A stretch of DNA of 64,000 bases, taken from assembly GCF_030161395.1 (NCBI RefSeq), contig NZ_BSST01000001.1, positions 1,302,001 to 1,366,000 of the forward strand, given 5' to 3'. The notes under the pieces are model-generated. The model was not told where the DNA came from, searched no databases, and saw only the letters and a list, made by a program, of their open reading frames with translations. Origin of the DNA: Thalassotalea insulae (GTDB taxonomy: Bacteria; Pseudomonadota; Gammaproteobacteria; Enterobacterales; Alteromonadaceae). The position numbers and the translations under genes were made by a program. Below, in pieces: positions 19,031 through 28,499 of the stretch. Each line of letters starts with the position of its first letter. Position 1 is the first letter of the stretch.

Positions 19031-19531
19031 TTATTTACAATTAGCAAATTCACTAACATCAATAACAGGTCTTTTTCCAGCCCCTGTAGAACTTGTATAA
19101 GTCAAACGGCAAGTATCACCTGTTGATCCATCATATTGAATGATAAGTGGCTCAGCTTCCCCTTCTGTTGTATTAAAATCATCAGCATCAATATCAATTA
19201 ATCCTAAAATTCCTTTTGCATTATCGGCTGTATCACCAGCCTTACTACCTTTACCTAATGCAGTAGGATATCCATTCTTCAAAGAGTAATACACACTATC
19301 TAACATAATAGTAGTTTCTCCAGAAGTTTTACTGTCAATTAATGCTTTCGCATAAACCATACTTACTGCACTTTCTATTGTACCTTGAACACCTTCCATA
19401 GCAGATTTCTTAGCATCCCCTGTTAAATCAATAAACTTAGGTGCAGCAGTCGCCGCTAAAATACCTAATATGACTATCACGACTACTAATTCAATGAGTG
19501 TGAAGCCTTTGGTTTGGGATAAATTTTTCAT
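19031..19531 (-). CDS. mshA: MSHA major pilin MshA (prepilin)
   Basis: The main subunit of the mannose-sensitive haemagglutinin type IV pilus, used for surface attachment. The 166-residue prepilin has leader MKNLSQTKG followed by FTLIELVVVIVILGILAATA and the MshA-typical APKFIDLTGDAKKSAMEGV. The two cysteines that close the C-terminal D-loop are in GDTCRLTY and EFANCK. It follows mshB by 24 bp and is followed by a strong hairpin terminator, which fits a highly expressed major subunit. Confidence 0.93.
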   Translation of the reverse strand: MKNLSQTKGFTLIELVVVIVILGILAATAAPKFIDLTGDAKKSAMEGVQGTIESAVSMVYAKALIDSKTSGETTIMLDSVYYSLKNGYPTALGKGSKAGDTADNAKGILGLIDIDADDFNTTEGEAEPLIIQYDGSTGDTCRLTYTSSTGAGKRPVIDVSEFANCK

Positions 19532-19555
19532 TATTACACCTATATAAATATTATT

Positions 19556-20179
19556 TTAATTATTAATGGTTATCGCTACCCGGCTTGAAGCAGGGTCATA
19601 CGTAAAATTATTGCCTTTATCGGTTGTGGTTGGTGTCCCAAATCCGCCAGTAACTTTATCTAAAGTTTCAACCAAAAAATACGCACAAACAGCATTGTCA
19701 TTTGTTCCTTTATTGCCTTCACTGGATATAGTTATAGCAAAATATTGAATACCAGAATCATTTGTTAGATGCGTTTCTGTACTCGATATTTTAGGGGGTT
19801 GGCTCAGAATACCATTCCACACTTGAACACATTGAGCTGCAGTCATATTTCCCGATGTTAACCCTGTTGTGCTTGTTCCCATTGGGTAGCCTGGTCGAAA
19901 TGTGCTACTGTTGCTAGTAGGAGACGTTAAATATAAATCAGTGCCATCATAATTCACGGTATTACGCCCCTCACTATCATTTGGACGTCCTTCCGCTTCC
20001 CACTGGGCGCGTGCTAGAGATACACCTGTGGCAAAGCCGCCTGCCATGCCTTCAATATTCGCTTGTTTGGCTTGATCGGTTAAATCAAGAAACTTTGGGA
20101 TTGCCGTAACCGCTAAAAACCCTAGGATAACCACGACAATTACCAGCTCGATGAGCGTAAAACCTGATTGTCTTTTCAT
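19556..20179 (-). CDS. mshB: MSHA pilin-like protein MshB (prepilin)
   Basis: A 207-residue prepilin with a short leader MKRQSG and core FTLIELVIVVVILGFLAVTA, then IPKFLDLTDQAKQANIEGMAGGFATG. The ATG at 20179 is preferred over an upstream one at 20200 because GAGG lies 6 bases before it and the leader becomes normal length. The C-terminal part has two cysteines (AAQCVQVW and NAVCAYF). It precedes mshA in the same direction, as expected in the MSHA cluster. Confidence 0.9.
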   Translation of the reverse strand: MKRQSGFTLIELVIVVVILGFLAVTAIPKFLDLTDQAKQANIEGMAGGFATGVSLARAQWEAEGRPNDSEGRNTVNYDGTDLYLTSPTSNSSTFRPGYPMGTSTTGLTSGNMTAAQCVQVWNGILSQPPKISSTETHLTNDSGIQYFAITISSEGNKGTNDNAVCAYFLVETLDKVTGGFGTPTTTDKGNNFTYDPASSRVAITINN

Positions 20180-20285
20180 AACTACCTCGAACCTCGACAC
20201 TTAATTTAAGTTTAACAACCTTTTGCTAATTAAGTTACTTAACTTGTAACATTACACCTTTTTATTGATGTATCACAACACTTTA

Positions 20286-20777
20286 TTAACGATTAGTGGC
20301 CGAAACTACTCGCCCAGTGTTAGAAAAATAATCAAAATATTCACCACTGGGTAACCGATAACGACAGGCATCGAATAAAGGGTTTTCTGTATTGACGACA
20401 TCTATTACCGCAACTGTTTGATTTATAAACTTTAACTCTTGAGAGATAAGAACCTGCCAAATTTTCCGACAATTATCAGCGACATCGCCAAAATCAATCC
20501 AGCCTTTATTATTCAATACTACCTTTAGTTGGCCGCCATCTTGCTCTTTAATCGTTAATATCGCCGGTTGATGCTCCATAAACCACTGAGCGCGAATTGC
20601 TGTGACCTTAGACGAAAAATTAGTCGCTGCAATATTAAAACCGGCCTGGCTAATGTTCTTTTCCTGCTGAAAAAAATAATATAAAAATACACTCATTAAT
20701 AAAGCCACTAACATCACCACCATGACATTTTCGCCCAATGAACGCTCTCGCTTATTTGCTTCACTTTGAGCCGTCAT
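20286..20777 (-). CDS. mshF: MSHA biogenesis protein MshF
   Basis: A 163-residue bitopic protein with one N-terminal membrane segment (about residues 17-35, ENVMVVMLVALLMSVFLYYF) and a periplasmic domain bearing two cysteines (DNCRKIW, FDACRYRLPSGEYFDYF). The C-terminal block resembles the end of the MshB-type pilins, although no prepilin cleavage site is present. The ATG overlaps the mshG stop as TAATG. The family role in pilus assembly is not defined. Confidence 0.85.
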   Translation of the reverse strand: MTAQSEANKRERSLGENVMVVMLVALLMSVFLYYFFQQEKNISQAGFNIAATNFSSKVTAIRAQWFMEHQPAILTIKEQDGGQLKVVLNNKGWIDFGDVADNCRKIWQVLISQELKFINQTVAVIDVVNTENPLFDACRYRLPSGEYFDYFSNTGRVVSATNR

Positions 20778-22018
20778 TATTTGCCTTTAAATGCCGACAT
20801 CATGTCCCACATCGGGGTAAAGATACCTAATGCTAGGATCAGCACCATAGCCGCAACAATGGCGATTAATATTGGCTCTATCCTTGCGGTTAACGTTGCC
20901 AGTTCATAATCCACTTCACGCTCGTAGTAATCTCCCACTTCTTGTAAAAGCTCATCGACCCGTCCGGTTTCTTCACCCACAGCGATCATTTGCAGTACGA
21001 GTGGAGTAAATAACGTACTGGTGGCAGCTGAGCGTAATAAACTTTCGCCGCTTTCAATCGAAGTACGCATTGCGATTATTTTTTTACTCATAAAAGTATT
21101 ATCCACCGCATCGGAGACTAAAGTTAAGCCGGACGTCATCGGCAACCCAGCTTTTAAGATAATAGAAAAACTATGAGAAAAACGTGCAAGAATAGATCGT
21201 TCAATAATAGAGCCAACAATTGGCAATTTCGTTTTAAAGCGATCCCACTTATACAAGCCAGCTGGCGTTTTTAAATAAGCGCGAGTGCCAAAAAAGCCGA
21301 TTACTAATGCCACTAACATCTGCGGCCAATAATCTAAGAAAAAATTTGAACTGGCAATTAACGCTTTTGTTGCCCAGGGCAAATCAGCACCAAGCTTGGC
21401 AAACATATTAGCAAAGGTTGGTATGACAAAAATATTGAGCACCACCATAGCGATAGCAATCGCCGCCAGAACAAACGATGGATAACGCAATGCAGTTTTG
21501 ACCCTTTTACGGGTATCTTGCTCACGTTCAAAATAACTCGCTAGTTTCAAAAATGCCCCATCAAGCTGACCGGTGTTTTCACCAACATGAACTAACGAAA
21601 CAAATAATGGTGAAAATAACTTAGGATGCTGGTTTAGTGCTGAGGATAATGCATAGCCACCTTCGAGCTGAGTCGCTACCTCTCTAAGTGCCACTTTAAG
21701 CTTGGGGGAATTACTCGACTCTGCCATGCCATGAATCGCTCTTAATATTGGTACTCCAGAACGTACTAAGGCATACATTTGTCGACAGAAAACAATTAAA
21801 TCATCGAGAGAAATCGAAGAAAAACCAAGTAAATCGCCAATATCCAGTTGAGCAAGATCACCACTGCTTCGGCTACTGCGTTTCGACGGTTCGATAGAAA
21901 TGGGAATGATCTGTTGCCGTGATAACTGCTCGGCAACCGCAGTTGAGCTAGCGGCATCGATTGCTCCTTTAACCTGCTCTCCACGGCTATTTCTGCCGAT
22001 ATAATCAAATGCAGCCAT
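20777..22018 (-). CDS. mshG: MSHA platform protein MshG (PilC/GspF family)
   Basis: A 413-residue inner-membrane platform protein that couples the assembly ATPase to pilin insertion. It has the two repeated GspF domains (residues about 70-190 and 270-395) with marker segments FCRQMYALVRSGVPILRAI and FSHSFSIILKAGLPMTSGLT, plus about three membrane segments. The C-terminus ends in IFTPMWDMMSAFKG, typical for MshG. It shares one base with the end of mshE and one with the start of mshF. Confidence 0.96.
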   Translation of the reverse strand: MAAFDYIGRNSRGEQVKGAIDAASSTAVAEQLSRQQIIPISIEPSKRSSRSSGDLAQLDIGDLLGFSSISLDDLIVFCRQMYALVRSGVPILRAIHGMAESSNSPKLKVALREVATQLEGGYALSSALNQHPKLFSPLFVSLVHVGENTGQLDGAFLKLASYFEREQDTRKRVKTALRYPSFVLAAIAIAMVVLNIFVIPTFANMFAKLGADLPWATKALIASSNFFLDYWPQMLVALVIGFFGTRAYLKTPAGLYKWDRFKTKLPIVGSIIERSILARFSHSFSIILKAGLPMTSGLTLVSDAVDNTFMSKKIIAMRTSIESGESLLRSAATSTLFTPLVLQMIAVGEETGRVDELLQEVGDYYEREVDYELATLTARIEPILIAIVAAMVLILALGIFTPMWDMMSAFKGK

Positions 22019-23736
22019 TAGCTGTCAACAACCTCTATCATTTCCACTAGGCGTAATACTTCTTCAACCGTAGTAACCCCCTGACTGGCATAATCAAAAG
22101 CGGCTAGCGCTAATGGCCTGAAGCTTGGATTCGCTTTGGCTTGCTTAGTGAAATCTTCCGCGTCATTACGCTTTAATGCCGCCATCATGGCTTCATTCAT
22201 TTCCAGTAATTCAAACACCCCGATTCGGCCACGATAGCCAGTGTACTGGCATGACTGACAGCCTTTCCCTTGTTTAAACTGTGCCTGTTTAACAGCATCA
22301 CCCGCTAAATGAGTTAGCCATAACTGTTCCTGACTGGTTAAGGTATGATCACTACTACAAGATTCACATACCCTACGTACTAATCGTTGGGCAATAACAG
22401 CGCGTAATGAACTACCAACTAAGAATCCAGCAGCCCCCATATCTATCAGTCTGAGCGCACTGGTAATCGCATCATTAGTATGTAAGGTAGATAGTACCAA
22501 ATGACCCGTTAACGCGCCCCGCAGGCCCATTTCCACCGTTTCACTGTCACGCATCTCACCAACCATAATAATATCGGGATCCTGACGCAAGGCAGTACGC
22601 AATACTGTCGAGAAAGATAAATCAATTTTACTGTTAATTTGCACCTGATTAATCCGAGGCAGACGATATTCCACCGGATCTTCGACGGTAATAATTTTTT
22701 TTGTCGACTGATTTAATTCGCTAAGCGCGCCGTAAAGCGTTGTAGTTTTACCGCTACCTGTCGGCCCTGTCACTAACACCATGCCGTGTGGGCGAGTAAT
22801 TTGATGGCGTACCCTTTCGATTAAATCGGCCGGCATACCGGTTTCATCCAATGATAATAGCCCCGCTGACTGATCAAGCAAACGCATGACCACCGACTCA
22901 CCAAACTGCACTGGCATGGTCGACATCCGCACATCAATGTTATGGCCTTTGATTTGTAAGTTAAAACGACCATCCTGCGGTAAACGTTTCTCTGAAATAT
23001 CCAGCCCCGCCATCAGCTTTAAGCGCAGCACCATGGCAGAGGCGATTTTATTTTCTTTTAAGATATTTTCTTGTAGCACACCATCGATACGCTGGCGAAT
23101 ACGTAATAGTTTTTCATCCGGTTCAATATGAATATCCGAGGCGCGCATTTGTACCGCATCTTCAAACACTGACTGCAATAGCTTACCAACCGTGGCATCA
23201 CCACCTTCATCAACAAATGAAGTTGTTAAATCAAAATCGGTACTTTGGTCATATTCTTCTTCTAACTGGCTGGCAAAGGATTCAATATCCGCGGTGCGAC
23301 GATATAAGCCGTCAAATGCTTCAAACAGCTGAGATTCCATCACCACAGCAAGTTTGAGTTTTTTCGGTGCCAGCATTTGTTCTAGTTGATCCAGGCCACT
23401 TAAATCTGCCGGATCGCTCATACCAATTAATACCGCGTCCCCTTGATCTTCAAGAATCAAGGCTCGCAAACGACGGGCATGCACTTCTGGCAATAATTTA
23501 GCAACTTCCGGTGCAATATGTTTTTGACTGATATCAAGAAATGGCACGTCCAGTTGTTGCGCCAAAAATTCCAATAGTTGTTTTTCGCCAATATAGCCGA
23601 GCTCAATCAGAGTATTGCCGAGTTTTCTGCCGGTGGATTTTTGACTATTAAGCGCCTGCATCAGTTGTTCGTTAGTAATGATATGCTCATGTACTAACAA
23701 ATCACCCAGACGCATTTTTAATTTAGGTGCCACCAT
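22018..23736 (-). CDS. mshE: MSHA pilus extension ATPase MshE with MshEN cyclic di-GMP-binding domain
   Basis: The hexameric GspE/PilB-type ATPase that powers pilus extension. The N-terminus carries the two tandem MshEN motifs that bind cyclic di-GMP in Vibrio cholerae MshE: RLGDLLVHEHIITNEQLMQA and, 31 residues on, KLGNTLIELGYIGEKQLLEF. The ATPase core follows, with Walker A GPTGSGKTTTLYG, a Walker B-type segment DPDIIMVGEMRD, a histidine box (GHLVLSTLHTNDA) and the tetracysteine zinc site (CESC ... CQSC). Length is 572 residues, as expected. It is 3 bp from the end of mshN on one side and overlaps mshG on the other. Confidence 0.97.
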   Translation of the reverse strand: MVAPKLKMRLGDLLVHEHIITNEQLMQALNSQKSTGRKLGNTLIELGYIGEKQLLEFLAQQLDVPFLDISQKHIAPEVAKLLPEVHARRLRALILEDQGDAVLIGMSDPADLSGLDQLEQMLAPKKLKLAVVMESQLFEAFDGLYRRTADIESFASQLEEEYDQSTDFDLTTSFVDEGGDATVGKLLQSVFEDAVQMRASDIHIEPDEKLLRIRQRIDGVLQENILKENKIASAMVLRLKLMAGLDISEKRLPQDGRFNLQIKGHNIDVRMSTMPVQFGESVVMRLLDQSAGLLSLDETGMPADLIERVRHQITRPHGMVLVTGPTGSGKTTTLYGALSELNQSTKKIITVEDPVEYRLPRINQVQINSKIDLSFSTVLRTALRQDPDIIMVGEMRDSETVEMGLRGALTGHLVLSTLHTNDAITSALRLIDMGAAGFLVGSSLRAVIAQRLVRRVCESCSSDHTLTSQEQLWLTHLAGDAVKQAQFKQGKGCQSCQYTGYRGRIGVFELLEMNEAMMAALKRNDAEDFTKQAKANPSFRPLALAAFDYASQGVTTVEEVLRLVEMIEVVDS

Positions 23737-23739
23737 CGT

Positions 23740-24864
23740 CTATTCTCCTAATTGCTGAAGTCGCTGACGAGCAAACTGTCGCGCACTTTCAGAAATATCA
23801 CTATTATCTCTGACCTGATGATAGGCTGTTACCGCCTGTTTAAATTGGCTGTTACTGTCGTAAGCCACTGCCAGCCCTAGCCACCAGCGACCGTTCTCTG
23901 GCTGTAACTTCACTAGTAACTGATAGGCCTGAATTGCGACATCATGCTGTGCTAATTGTTGTGCATTACTCGCCAATAACGCCTGATACTCGACATTTTC
24001 AAGCTCAGCCAATACTTTCAAGGTATTCACTGCGGCCAGTTTTTGTCCCTGACTTAAGTATATACGGGCTTTCATCATTCGGTATTCGCTATCATCAGGT
24101 GCTAACGCCAGCCCCTGTGATAACAAATTGTGTGCCGCCTGATACGATTTACGGCCAAACCATAACGCCGCCAGTTGTTTACGGGCGGTTTGATTATCAG
24201 GTGCCACTAATAATATATCTTCAAACAGGGTTTCCGCCTGATTAATCTGATCATTATTCAGCGCCTGCTCTGCCTGAGACAATTTCTGCGCAACCAATTC
24301 TTGAGCGGATAATTGTTTACGAGAAATGGTCAGCGTCGGCTGCTCAGGCATCACTTTTTTGGAGAGACTTTCACTCTCAGCTTTTGCTGATATTGCGGGA
24401 GCGACCGGCAATTGATTAACTGCTAACAACTTAGTAACTGCATTACTATGCGGTTCAATATCTGATCGTTCAGCTTGTTTTACCGTATCTGACAGCTTAC
24501 TTTTTTCAGCATTTGGCGCTTTTTTTACTGGTAGGGGGTTTGCCGCTTTCTGATTATTTACCGGCGTTACTTGCTGTGAAACGACCAGCTTGTTTTGCGC
24601 TTGTGGCTGAGTTTGCTCAACTAACATTGAGCTTGGATTAACTTTACTCTTTATTCCTTGTGATTCCTTGAGCTGCTGATTTTCAGAGTACAGCTGCCAG
24701 ATAATCACGGCGACAATATTGATAGCGACAACAAAACCAACGATGGCCAGCAAATTAATTTTTTGTGGTGCATTAACCACTACCGCATTATTCGGCCCAC
24801 TGGATAAACGCTCATTTTGTTGACGCTTATCCAAATCTTTTAGCATTTGATTAATGACACTCAT
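23740..24864 (-). CDS. mshN: MSHA biogenesis TPR protein MshN
   Basis: A 374-residue bitopic protein: a short cytoplasmic start (MSVINQMLKDLDKRQQNE), a membrane segment (about residues 35-58), a variable linker rich in lysine, glutamine and proline, and a C-terminal set of tetratricopeptide repeats (from about residue 195). The start at 24864 was chosen because MSVINQMLKDLD is the family-type N-terminus and its ATG overlaps the mshM stop as ATGA; a longer open frame would run into mshM. It probably acts as a scaffold between the inner-membrane complex and the secretin. Confidence 0.92.
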   Translation of the reverse strand: MSVINQMLKDLDKRQQNERLSSGPNNAVVVNAPQKINLLAIVGFVVAINIVAVIIWQLYSENQQLKESQGIKSKVNPSSMLVEQTQPQAQNKLVVSQQVTPVNNQKAANPLPVKKAPNAEKSKLSDTVKQAERSDIEPHSNAVTKLLAVNQLPVAPAISAKAESESLSKKVMPEQPTLTISRKQLSAQELVAQKLSQAEQALNNDQINQAETLFEDILLVAPDNQTARKQLAALWFGRKSYQAAHNLLSQGLALAPDDSEYRMMKARIYLSQGQKLAAVNTLKVLAELENVEYQALLASNAQQLAQHDVAIQAYQLLVKLQPENGRWWLGLAVAYDSNSQFKQAVTAYHQVRDNSDISESARQFARQRLQQLGE

Positions 24865-25763
24865 GCGTGTATTCCAACATACCAGATGGCAACTAATGTC
24901 CCGATAGACGCCGCAACAGCTAACCAATAACGCGCTTGGTCCATTAATGATTGATTAATAGCTTCAGTATCCTGGGCCGCAATTTTGACATGCTGATCGG
25001 TAATTTGATAATTTCCTTGGCCATAACTGAGCATTAACACTTTATGACATAAGATATTGACTAACCTTGGAATGCCTCGAGTCAAACGGGCTATTTTTTT
25101 ACACACTTGGGTGTTAAACAATGCCGCACCTTTATAGCCAGCAACTTGTAATCTATGTTGAATATATTGTTCCACTTCTGCCGCCGTCATTGCCCGTAAA
25201 CGATAAGAAAAGGTGATGCGTTGTATTAGCTGGCGAAAACTGGCTTCGCCTAATCGCTGATCTAATTCTGGTTGAGCAAAAAGCACCACTTGTAATAACT
25301 TGCGGGTTTCCGTTTCTAAGTTGGTAAACAGGCGCAAGGCCTCAAGACTTTCTGCCGGTAAAGCTTGGGCTTCATCTAAAATAAGTACCACCGAATGCCC
25401 CTGGTTATGAAGCTCAAGCAAACGCTGTTGAATACGTTGAGTCAGTAATTGTACCGACATACGTTGAGCCTGTTTGACCCCAAGTTCAACCGCCACTGCC
25501 CGCCTGAGTTCATCAGGCTTTAAATAGGGGTTGGGAATATAAGCGGTAACAAAATGCTCAGGAATTTCATTCAGCAATTTACGGCAAAGCAAGGTTTTTC
25601 CAGTACCTACTTCACCAACAACTTTAATAAAGCCTTCCCCGGTTTGTAACGCCGTCACTAACACTTCCAGTGCTTCATTATGTGGCGCTAAACCAAGATA
25701 AAAACTGGTATTTGGTGTTAAGGTAAAGGGTAATTCCTTTAAGCCAAAATGATACAAATACAT
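24861..25763 (-). CDS. mshM: MSHA biogenesis ATPase MshM (ExeA-like AAA)
   Basis: A 300-residue AAA ATPase of the ExeA/GspA type, which in related systems helps place the secretin. It starts with MYLYHFGLKELPFTLTPN and carries Walker A GEVGTGKTLLCRK at about residues 48-60 and Walker B VVLILDEAQALP near residue 125. It ends in a hydrophobic membrane segment (WLAVAASIGTLVAIWYVGI). It is 42 bp behind mshL and joined to mshN by an ATGA overlap. Confidence 0.95.
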   Translation of the reverse strand: MYLYHFGLKELPFTLTPNTSFYLGLAPHNEALEVLVTALQTGEGFIKVVGEVGTGKTLLCRKLLNEIPEHFVTAYIPNPYLKPDELRRAVAVELGVKQAQRMSVQLLTQRIQQRLLELHNQGHSVVLILDEAQALPAESLEALRLFTNLETETRKLLQVVLFAQPELDQRLGEASFRQLIQRITFSYRLRAMTAAEVEQYIQHRLQVAGYKGAALFNTQVCKKIARLTRGIPRLVNILCHKVLMLSYGQGNYQITDQHVKIAAQDTEAINQSLMDQARYWLAVAASIGTLVAIWYVGIHA

Positions 25764-25805
25764 ATAGGCGACTTTATTTTTAACCTTTGTTGTTATTCGT
25801 GGTAC

Positions 25806-27494
25806 CTAATCTAACTGTCCTTCTTCCGGAAACCACTGTTGTAATAGTTTACGCGCATCTTTTAACTGATCTTTCCAGGTATCCTGCCCGATCACTAATG
25901 GTTTTAACATGATCACTAGTTCTTTTTTCTGCGTGGTCTGACTCTTACTCTTAAATAATTCCCCTACCAGAGGAATATCCCCTAATAACGGGGTTTTTGA
26001 TTCACTGTCTACTTTACGGGTTTCAATCAAGCCACCGATAACGACAATTTCCCCTGAGTTAGCACGAATAATCGTATCGGATTCACGAACACTACTTTGC
26101 GCCAACGGTAAGGAAAAATCATCACTGCCTAAACGAATAGTTTTCACTTGTTCATCGGTTAATGTTACCGAAGGATGAATATGCAAAATCACTTCACCAT
26201 TTTCATCAATTTGCGGGGTGACATCTAATGCGATCCCAGAAAAGAACGGTGTTAACTGTACTTCAGGTGTCGTAGTTGTCGCAGTGCCAGTAGTCGTAGT
26301 GCTGGAGACTTCAGTGACAAAATATTCATCTTCCCCTACTTTGATCACCGCTTTTTGATTATTAGTTGCAGTAATACGCGGGCTTGATAATACCTGAACA
26401 TTGCCCTGAGTTTGTAGCAGTTCAATAACACCAGAAAAATCGGCATTAACAAAGCTTAGTGCGGTAGTGCCGCCAATAGCAGACGATATAACATTACCCG
26501 CAATATTACCGGAAGTTGAAAAAGTCAAATCGGTACTTTCAGCATGACCCAAGACCTGATCCCATTTGACCCCTTGTTGATAATCATCATTAAGTGTCAC
26601 TTCCATGATCTTAGCTTCAATGATCACCTGACGACGCAGATGCTCCTGAGTATCGTTAATAAACTTCTTCACCGCAGCGATTTCACTCGGTAAGGCCCGT
26701 ACGGTAATTAATCCCGCCTGAGGTGAAACTATCACTGAACGCCCTTCATTCGTCCCCACCAATGACATGAGTGTTTGCTTTAACTCCTGCCAGAAATCCG
26801 ATTCATTTTCGGTATAAATGTTAATACCACTAGCATTGTTGTTTTGATTATTTTGGTTGTTGCTATTTCGATTATTGCTTGAACGGTTATTATTGTTGTT
26901 AGTACGATTATTATTACCGTTATTATTCGGATCATTTTCCGAGACGCCGCCAGAATTAATACTGGTTGATGAACTACCAAAGCGCTTAATAAATAAGTAA
27001 TTTAACGGAATGGTTTCCGTACGAATACCCGCCGGAAAAATCTTGATCACTTTACCGCTATGCTGAATATCATAACCATAGAGCTTTTCAATGACATCAA
27101 GCGCTTCTAATAAAGTTACATCTTTTAAATTAAGGGTAATAGTACCGGCAACATCAGGATGAACGGCGACACTATAAGCTGAATCTTCCACTAAAGCGGC
27201 AAAAAACGCCGGTGCATCCACCTGACTGGCAGCAATTTCCAGGCGTTTTTCTGCTAATAAGCCTTGTCTTGCTTCACTAAAATTTTGCTGCATTAACTCT
27301 TGTTGTATCGCTGTCGGCACACTAGTTAAGGGTTTTTTCTCCGTAGCACGCTGTGACTGTTCAATTGCCTGATCGAGCTCATTTTTTATCTCCGTAGGTT
27401 CCGGCGGTACAGATTGGCAACTGATTAACAGCATCAGGACTGTAAATATGCAGGTATTTTTTGACACACAGTTCATAACTATTTTTCTTTTCAT
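25806..27494 (-). CDS. mshL: MSHA outer-membrane secretin MshL
   Basis: The PilQ/GspD-type secretin through which the pilus passes. The 562-residue product has a lipoprotein signal ending in LMLLISC (lipobox cysteine near residue 26), an N-terminal secretin/TonB-like domain (residues about 75-160), an unusual asparagine-rich linker (plus positions about 26829-26936), and the C-terminal secretin gate ending in GDIPLVGELFKSKSQTTQKKELVIMLKPLVI. The start at 27494 is the first ATG after the mshK stop; an upstream TTG (27509) and a later ATG (27476) are less or equally possible. The asparagine run is longer than I would expect for this family. Confidence 0.94.
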   Translation of the reverse strand: MKRKIVMNCVSKNTCIFTVLMLLISCQSVPPEPTEIKNELDQAIEQSQRATEKKPLTSVPTAIQQELMQQNFSEARQGLLAEKRLEIAASQVDAPAFFAALVEDSAYSVAVHPDVAGTITLNLKDVTLLEALDVIEKLYGYDIQHSGKVIKIFPAGIRTETIPLNYLFIKRFGSSSTSINSGGVSENDPNNNGNNNRTNNNNNRSSNNRNSNNQNNQNNNASGINIYTENESDFWQELKQTLMSLVGTNEGRSVIVSPQAGLITVRALPSEIAAVKKFINDTQEHLRRQVIIEAKIMEVTLNDDYQQGVKWDQVLGHAESTDLTFSTSGNIAGNVISSAIGGTTALSFVNADFSGVIELLQTQGNVQVLSSPRITATNNQKAVIKVGEDEYFVTEVSSTTTTGTATTTTPEVQLTPFFSGIALDVTPQIDENGEVILHIHPSVTLTDEQVKTIRLGSDDFSLPLAQSSVRESDTIIRANSGEIVVIGGLIETRKVDSESKTPLLGDIPLVGELFKSKSQTTQKKELVIMLKPLVIGQDTWKDQLKDARKLLQQWFPEEGQLD

Positions 27495-27495
27495 T

Positions 27496-27807
27496 TTATT
27501 GCACCACAACAGGTGAGAACAGTGACATTGCTAATTCTTTATCCGGAGAAGATAGCACCACGGAATTATCTTTTATTGCTGATAACTGATATTGCCCGAT
27601 ACGATCACCCAAGCTCATTAACTTACCGTTAATCACCACTTTTTTTCGTTGACCGCTATCAATAATCGACTGTAACACATACTGACTAAATTGCTTTTGC
27701 GTTGTAGCCCCCTGATAGCTTGCACTGAGCGGTCGGGTTGGATCAACTGATTGGCTATGGCTGCCCCAGGCGAATATCATCAATAATAAAACCGAATATT
27801 TAAACAC
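27496..27807 (-). CDS. mshK: MSHA biogenesis protein MshK
   Basis: A 103-residue exported protein with an N-terminal signal peptide (FKYSVLLLMIFAWGSHSQ) and a small PilP/GspC-like domain (VDPTRPLSASYQG at the start, INGKLMSLGDRIGQY in the middle). The GTG at 27807 is the preferred start because AAGGAG stands 7 bases before it; a TTG two codons earlier is too close to that site. It overlaps mshJ by 8 bp and its stop touches the start of mshL. Confidence 0.85.
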   Translation of the reverse strand: MFKYSVLLLMIFAWGSHSQSVDPTRPLSASYQGATTQKQFSQYVLQSIIDSGQRKKVVINGKLMSLGDRIGQYQLSAIKDNSVVLSSPDKELAMSLFSPVVVQ

Positions 27808-28498
27808 CGACAAACTCCTTCTTAGTACTTAAACTGTACATTTCAATCACCAGCTTTCCTTTCGGATATTCAGTTAACTGATAATCAAAGGTCTGCCAAA
27901 AAAAGGTCCAGTCCAGCTGTTCAAGTTGCTTAAGGTAATCTCTTAAGGAAAAATAATCGCCACTTAGTGTGACCCTAATGCTGTGTTTATAAAGCGTAAG
28001 TGACTGCTCACCATCTTCAACTTCATTGCCATTAGTGTTATCAACTTTGCTTTGTTGTGAACCACTACTAAACGACACCTCTTGTGCATCCATCACTTCG
28101 AAAGCAGCAAGAGCAACATTCCGCTCAGTTTTTAACAACTCCATTAAGGCATAACGCATTTGTATCGGGTTGATCAGGTCAGTAGTTAATAACAGTAACT
28201 CTTTATCTACTTCGGCAAGCTTGTTTTCATATTGTTTAATTTGACGCTCTGTGGCCACATTAGGGTTTTGCTGTAACGACTGCTCAAGAATGCCGATGGT
28301 GGTGTTCATCGAATGCTGTTCTGATCGCATTTGTCTAAGCTGCTGCTCGGTATTTTGAATTTGCGCAACATTGCCTTCGATAACAAAGGAAAAAAGACCA
28401 AAAACAATCACTACCAAACCAGTCAATAAAATAAGATACTGTTCTCTCGGCGTAATAGTTAAAAACTTAACTGAGTATTGTTGCCACAATGCTTTCAT
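27800..28498 (-). CDS. mshJ: MSHA biogenesis protein MshJ (PilO/GspM-like)
   Basis: A 232-residue bitopic inner-membrane protein: cytoplasmic start MKALWQQYSVKFLTITPREQ, a membrane segment (about residues 24-44), a coiled coil (about 48-100) and a ferredoxin-like periplasmic domain. This is the architecture of PilO/GspM proteins, which with PilM- and PilN-like partners form the inner-membrane alignment complex. It starts one base after the PilN-like gene ends. Confidence 0.9.
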   Translation of the reverse strand: MKALWQQYSVKFLTITPREQYLILLTGLVVIVFGLFSFVIEGNVAQIQNTEQQLRQMRSEQHSMNTTIGILEQSLQQNPNVATERQIKQYENKLAEVDKELLLLTTDLINPIQMRYALMELLKTERNVALAAFEVMDAQEVSFSSGSQQSKVDNTNGNEVEDGEQSLTLYKHSIRVTLSGDYFSLRDYLKQLEQLDWTFFWQTFDYQLTEYPKGKLVIEMYSLSTKKEFVGV

Positions 28499-28499
28499 C

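Noticed and set aside
20180..20200. Upstream start for mshB (20200)
   Set aside because: It would lengthen the prepilin leader without reason; the ATG at 20179 has a good ribosome-binding site.
26780..26980. Isoleucine/threonine-rich open frame in another frame of mshL
   Set aside because: It is the shifted reading of the asparagine-codon tract in mshL; no independent start signal.
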